Positions 13,659 through 16,440 of a stretch of DNA of 16,440 nt are shown in pieces (position 1 is the first letter of the stretch; every line of letters starts with the position of its first letter). Position numbers and translations under genes: made by a program. The stretch covers positions 29,901 to 46,340 of the forward strand of contig DOEC01000022.1 of assembly GCA_003524085.1 (NCBI GenBank), given 5' to 3'. Below the pieces are notes generated by a model, which made no database searches, had not been told where the DNA came from, and saw nothing but the letters and a program-made list of their open reading frames with translations. This DNA is from Bacillota bacterium. GTDB lineage: Bacteria; Bacillota_I; Bacilli_A; RF39; UBA660.

Positions 13659-14081
13659 ATGAAAAAGAATGGTTTTACTTTAACAGAAATACTTGTTGTT
13701 TTAGCGCTTATTGGGTTACTTTTAGTAATAGTAGTACCTAGAATAAGTAATAGTTTAAATAAAGGGACAGATAAAGCTATGAAAGTACAAGAACGCGAGT
13801 TAGAAGATGCTGGGCTAATGTTTTTAGAAGACATGTGTAAGAATCCTACTAAAGAAGATAAAGGAAAGTGCCCTATTACTATTAAATACAATAATACTAC
13901 AAACACTTATAGTGGATATGTTCTTTTAAATACTTTAGTGAGTGAAAAATATATTGACAAAATAAAGTTAGATAAACAAGCGTGCAATGCATGTGTTAGA
14001 TACACTGATAATGAAGTTAAAGCTTATATAAAATGTGGAAGTACTTATATAACAGAAGGTTACAATAACTGTCAAAGTTAG
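13659..14081 (+). CDS. Prepilin/pseudopilin-like protein with six cysteines
   Basis: The 140-residue product has a type IV prepilin N-terminus: KNGFTLTEILVVLALIGLLL, with cleavage expected before the Phe of GFTLTE and Glu at mature position 5. It then has one hydrophobic helix (about 6-26). A prepilin peptidase would cut and methylate it for a type IV pilus, type II secretion-like or Com system. The soluble part (about 30-140) holds six cysteines (in DMCK, GKCP, QACNAC, IKCG, NNCQ), enough for three disulfides outside the cell. ATG 13659 is used because it begins MKKNGFTL and follows GGAG at 13647-13650; an in-frame start at 13602 would lie inside the ABC-F gene. The gene is monocistronic with its own promoter and terminator. 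No pilus ATPase, platform protein or peptidase is in the window. Confidence 0.85.
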   Translation: MKKNGFTLTEILVVLALIGLLLVIVVPRISNSLNKGTDKAMKVQERELEDAGLMFLEDMCKNPTKEDKGKCPITIKYNNTTNTYSGYVLLNTLVSEKYIDKIKLDKQACNACVRYTDNEVKAYIKCGSTYITEGYNNCQS

Positions 14082-14092
14082 TAACTTTTTTT
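14056..14092 (+). terminator. Terminator of the prepilin-like gene
   Basis: AAGGTTAC (14056-14063) can pair with GTAACTTT (14081-14088) with one G-U pair. A shorter alternative, AAAGTT (14074-14079) with AACTTT (14083-14088), has a three-base loop. A T-run ends at 14092. The stop codon lies inside the structure. Confidence 0.65.
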
Positions 14093-14100
14093 CATATACT
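14071..14100 (+). promoter_or_regulatory. Possible sigma-E-type promoter for yqfC-yqfD
   Basis: GTCAAAGTT (14071-14079) and CATATACT (14093-14100), 13 bases apart, resemble the mother-cell sigma-E pattern (-35 near GTCATATTT, -10 near CATACANT). In Bacillus subtilis yqfC and yqfD belong to the sigma-E regulon. Here the site overlaps the upstream terminator. The match is suggestive only; AT-rich DNA gives such hits by chance. Confidence 0.3.
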
Positions 14101-14115
14101 TAAGTGGTGAATTAT

Positions 14116-14355
14116 ATGTTAAATAATTTGAGTAGCTATTTAAGTAGTAATGAATATAGAATAAGTGTATTACCAACTGGGGTACATGTACTAAACTATA
14201 AGAGTGTTATTGATATAACTAGTGAAGTTGTAATTATAAATGTTAATAATAGAATATCTAAGATTAAAGGAAAAGATATGAAAGCAGTTAAGTTAGATAA
14301 AAATGAACTATTAATTACTGGTACGATACTAGAGGTAACAATAGATGAAAAGTGA
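14116..14355 (+). CDS. yqfC: YqfC-family (YabP/YqfC) sporulation protein
   Basis: The 79-residue product matches the short YabP/YqfC fold: RISVLPTGVHVLNYKSVID, then a strand pair SEVVIINVNNRISKIKGKDM and ending LDKNELLITGTILEV. It is all-beta in appearance with no membrane segment. In spore formers YqfC works with YqfD in the mother cell around the forespore; its mechanism is not established. ATG 14116 is chosen over GTG 14104 or 14107 because GGTGA (14106-14110) sits six bases before it. Its last 11 bases overlap yqfD, the usual gene pair. Confidence 0.85.
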   Translation: MLNNLSSYLSSNEYRISVLPTGVHVLNYKSVIDITSEVVIINVNNRISKIKGKDMKAVKLDKNELLITGTILEVTIDEK

Positions 14356-15478
14356 AGTACTAGTAAAAACTAAGAATACTAATAAAGTAATAAGTGCTCT
14401 AATAAATAATAAGATATACTTTAATAGTATGAAAAGTATAAATGAGGACTTATACTTTAAAGTAAGAGAAAGTGATATTGAAAGAATAAATTGTATCTTA
14501 GATATTGAAATAGTTAAGTATTATGGAAGAGTTGGAGTTATTTTGTTTATTAAGAAACACTATATATTACTAATAAGCTTTTTATTAACGTACAGTATAT
14601 TACTCATTTTAAGTAAGGTTATCTTTAGCGTGGAAGTGGTTACAAATAATTTGAAAATAAAAGAAAGTGTGTTATATGAATTAAAAGAGTATGGAATAGA
14701 AAAGTATAAGTTTGTTAAAAGTAGAAAAGAAATAGAGTATATAAAAAGTAAGATTTTAGAAAATAATAAGGATACTTTAGAATGGATAGAGATAACAAAG
14801 AATGGTACTAAGTATATAGTTAATTTAACTCCTAGGGTGATAGATAAAACTATAACTGATGAGAAAGTTTATGATATAGTAAGCAAGAAAGATGCACTTA
14901 TTAAGAATATTATAGTAAGCGGTGGAAGTAGTGTTAAAGAAGTAAATGAGGTGGTAAAAAAAGGAGAAGTTATTATATCTAGTGATATTATTAAATTTGA
15001 TAAAGTAGTGGGTAAAAGAAGTGCTAAAGGAAAAGTATATGCTGAGGTGTGGTATGTAGTAAATATGAGTGTTCCATATAATCATGTGGTGTATCAAGAA
15101 ACTGGTAAGACAATTAATCATATATATTTAGATATTTTTGGAAAAAAGTTTACTATAATGGGTCATTATAAAACAAATAATTCTTTAAATGAGACTACTA
15201 CTTTAATAGAAAAACCATATTTATTTTTTAGGGTAATTAAGGAAAGCAAGAAATTATATAACTATAAAAAAGTATCACTAAGTGAAGAAGAAGCTTATAA
15301 TGAGGCAATAAAGCGTGCTGATAAGATAATTAATGATAAACTTGACACTGATGAACACATAATAGAAAGAAAAGTTTTGAAAAATAATAGTTATAGTAGT
15401 AAAATAGTATTAGAGTTATTTTATAGAGTTTATGAAGATATTACAGAATATAAGGAAGTAACTTTAGAAAGTGAGTAA
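14345..15478 (+). CDS. yqfD: YqfD-family sporulation membrane protein
   Basis: The 377-residue product has the YqfD layout: a cytoplasmic N-part of about 70 residues (IYFNSMKSINEDLYFKV, then YYGRVGVI), one membrane helix (about 72-95) and a large region beyond it. That region begins VEVVTNNLKIKESVLYELKE and includes GTKYIVNLTPRVIDK and a short GSSVKEVNEVVKKGEVII element like a barrel-sandwich repeat. YqfD is required in the mother cell for spore development in Bacillus subtilis. ATG 14345 lies inside yqfC in another frame, with AGAGGT (14331-14336) eight bases before it, so the pair is translationally coupled. Elsewhere phoH often follows; here a VanZ-family gene does. Confidence 0.9.
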   Translation: MKSEVLVKTKNTNKVISALINNKIYFNSMKSINEDLYFKVRESDIERINCILDIEIVKYYGRVGVILFIKKHYILLISFLLTYSILLILSKVIFSVEVVTNNLKIKESVLYELKEYGIEKYKFVKSRKEIEYIKSKILENNKDTLEWIEITKNGTKYIVNLTPRVIDKTITDEKVYDIVSKKDALIKNIIVSGGSSVKEVNEVVKKGEVIISSDIIKFDKVVGKRSAKGKVYAEVWYVVNMSVPYNHVVYQETGKTINHIYLDIFGKKFTIMGHYKTNNSLNETTTLIEKPYLFFRVIKESKKLYNYKKVSLSEEEAYNEAIKRADKIINDKLDTDEHIIERKVLKNNSYSSKIVLELFYRVYEDITEYKEVTLESE

Positions 15479-15480
15479 TT

Positions 15481-16086
15481 ATGTTAAAAAGTGCATTTTT
15501 TGATTTATTAGATACAACTTGGCCTACGTTAGTTATATTTTTAACTGTAGTCATTTTAATGAGAATATTTTATATAGTGAATAATGGAAAGAAATTTATA
15601 TTACATGAAGAGTTACTTTTACTTTTATTTGTAACTTATATATTATTCTTGTTTGAATTAGTAACTAGTAGAGATGTTTATATGAGTGGAACTAATTTGG
15701 TACCTTTTAGAGAGATATTTAGGTATCCTATAGGTAGTGAAAATTTTAATAGACAGGTATTTGGTAATATTATATTATTTATGCCTTTTGGTTTCTTTGC
15801 AGCTTATTATACAAAAATGAAGAAGCTTGGTAGTATAACACTTATTTCATTTTTAGTTAGTTTAACAATAGAAGTAGTACAAAAGTATATTGGTAGAAGC
15901 TTTGATATAGACGACATCTTACTTAATGTTTTAGGAGGTATACTAGGTTTCTTGGTTTATATTGGATTAGATGCAATTAGAAAAAAATTACCTGGAATTT
16001 TTCAAAAAGATGCATTTTATAGTTTCCTAACACTTCTTTTAGTAGTGGTTGTAGTTTTATACTTAATTGGAGTAATAAATATTTGA
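15481..16086 (+). CDS. VanZ-family membrane protein
   Basis: The 201-residue product has about six hydrophobic helices (about 13-33, 42-62, 94-112, 116-138, 143-163, 178-199). It carries the VanZ pattern: NLVPFREI, FGNIILFMPFGFF, a helix ending TIEVVQ and RSFDIDDILLNVLGGILGF. VanZ proteins occur widely; the enterococcal one gives mild teicoplanin resistance, and most chromosomal members have no known job. The start is two bases after the yqfD stop with only a poor ribosome site (AAGTGAG), suggesting coupling to yqfD. The terminator begins in its stop codon, so it is the last gene of this operon. This does not show glycopeptide resistance: no vanHAX is present. Confidence 0.9.
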   Translation: MLKSAFFDLLDTTWPTLVIFLTVVILMRIFYIVNNGKKFILHEELLLLLFVTYILFLFELVTSRDVYMSGTNLVPFREIFRYPIGSENFNRQVFGNIILFMPFGFFAAYYTKMKKLGSITLISFLVSLTIEVVQKYIGRSFDIDDILLNVLGGILGFLVYIGLDAIRKKLPGIFQKDAFYSFLTLLLVVVVVLYLIGVINI

Positions 16087-16118
16087 CAAGAGTAAAAGTC
16101 TCTTGTTTATTTTTTTTT
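16086..16118 (+). terminator. Terminator of the yqfC-yqfD-vanZ operon
   Basis: ACAAGAG (16086-16092) pairs with CTCTTGT (16100-16106) around a seven-base loop. Eight Ts follow at 16111-16118. The stem starts in the VanZ stop codon. Confidence 0.85.
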
Positions 16119-16134
16119 GAATTTATGGTATTAT
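16106..16134 (+). promoter_or_regulatory. Promoter of the second prepilin-like gene
   Basis: TATTAT (16129-16134) is extended by TG (TGGTATTAT), the same 9-mer as at frr. At 17 bases spacing the -35 would be TTTATT (16106-16111), a poor match, so the extended -10 carries the call. The start would be near 16141, just ahead of AGGTG. Confidence 0.6.
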
Positions 16135-16153
16135 ATTTATAGTAGGTGACATT

Positions 16154-16440
16154 ATGAATAAGAAAGGGTTTACATTAATAGAAATACTAATGGTTTTAGT
16201 GATACTTGTAGCTATTACGGTAGCAGGTACTTTTGGAATACAAAGTATACAAAAGAAAAGTGAAGAACAAGCTTTAAATGAACTATACTCAGAGATCCTA
16301 TTAGCGGCAGATGTGTATTTAAATGAGAATGAAACATTTGCTACTGATTTATTAAATAAAGAAGTAGATGAAAAATGTATTAGAATATATACTTTACAAA
16401 ATGAAGGACTACTAAGTACAAGTTTAACTAACCCTGTTAC
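16154..16440 (+). CDS. Prepilin-like protein, 3' partial
   Basis: Ninety-five codons are visible before the window ends. The N-terminus NKKGFTLIEILMVLVILVA is a canonical type IV prepilin signal: cleavage before Phe, Glu at +5, and one hydrophobic helix (about 6-24). A helical stretch then runs through QSIQKKSEEQALNELYSEI. ATG 16154 has TAGGTG at 16143-16148 with a five-base gap. It is the second prepilin-like gene in the last 3 kb, separated from the first by the yqfC operon. Further pilus genes may lie downstream but cannot be seen. Confidence 0.85.
   Translation, partial: MNKKGFTLIEILMVLVILVAITVAGTFGIQSIQKKSEEQALNELYSEILLAADVYLNENETFATDLLNKEVDEKCIRIYTLQNEGLLSTSLTNPV

Noticed and set aside
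13640..13906. Reverse-strand frame opposite the prepilin gene
   Set aside because: The + strand carries a clear prepilin signal, promoter and terminator; the reverse frame is incidental.
14825..15121. Reverse-strand frame inside yqfD
   Set aside because: The + strand matches the YqfD family throughout; the reverse product is low-complexity.
15481..16086. Glycopeptide resistance locus
   Set aside because: VanZ-family proteins are widespread without resistance clusters, and no vanH, vanA, vanX or regulator genes are present.

Overview
The window is AT-rich bacterial DNA with every gene on the + strand. It uses the standard bacterial code: TGA is a real stop and TGG is tryptophan. Genes are tightly packed, Shine-Dalgarno sites are GGAGG-like, and AGT is a favoured serine codon. 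The yqfC/yqfD sporulation pair, ABC-F and MacB/FtsX-type ABC proteins and gut-type surface proteins point to a low-GC Firmicute (Bacilli or Clostridia, probably an uncultured gut lineage). This placement is inference from gene content and composition.

Layout. (1) Positions 1-819: the 3' part of a surface-type protein gene whose end carries an abrupt GC-rich, A-poor island. The island looks like the variable repeat of a diversity-generating retroelement (DGR). No reverse transcriptase or template repeat lies in the window. (2) 855-3479: promoter, uvrC (excision-repair nuclease), an overlapping gene for an unusual protein resembling a cysteine-free RnfC, then a terminator. (3) 3480-3720: a gene-free stretch with a lone DnaA-box match and a good extended -10 promoter. 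(4) 3721-6502: a tandem array of YhcG/DUF1016-type PDDEXK nuclease genes, made of a collapsed remnant, one intact copy and two broken copies. Each unit carries a short inverted repeat at the same place, but with different bases. (5) 6581-11151: two consecutive ATPase-permease fusions, probably one heterodimeric MacB-like transporter. (6) 11144-13626: frr and an ABC-F ATPase, a translation-related pair. (7) 13612-14092: a stand-alone prepilin-like gene with its own promoter and terminator. (8) 14071-16118: yqfC, yqfD and a VanZ-family gene, with a possible sigma-E-type promoter. (9) 16106-16440: the start of a second prepilin-like gene, cut by the window end.

How they fit. Most of the window is housekeeping (repair, ribosome recycling, transport, sporulation). 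Two places stand out as fast-evolving: the putative DGR target at the left edge, and the nuclease array with one expressed copy, decaying siblings and a structure-conserved but sequence-variable palindrome. Several promoters share an extended -10 of the form TGGTATTAT placed so that transcription should start almost at the Shine-Dalgarno site, which implies very short leaders.
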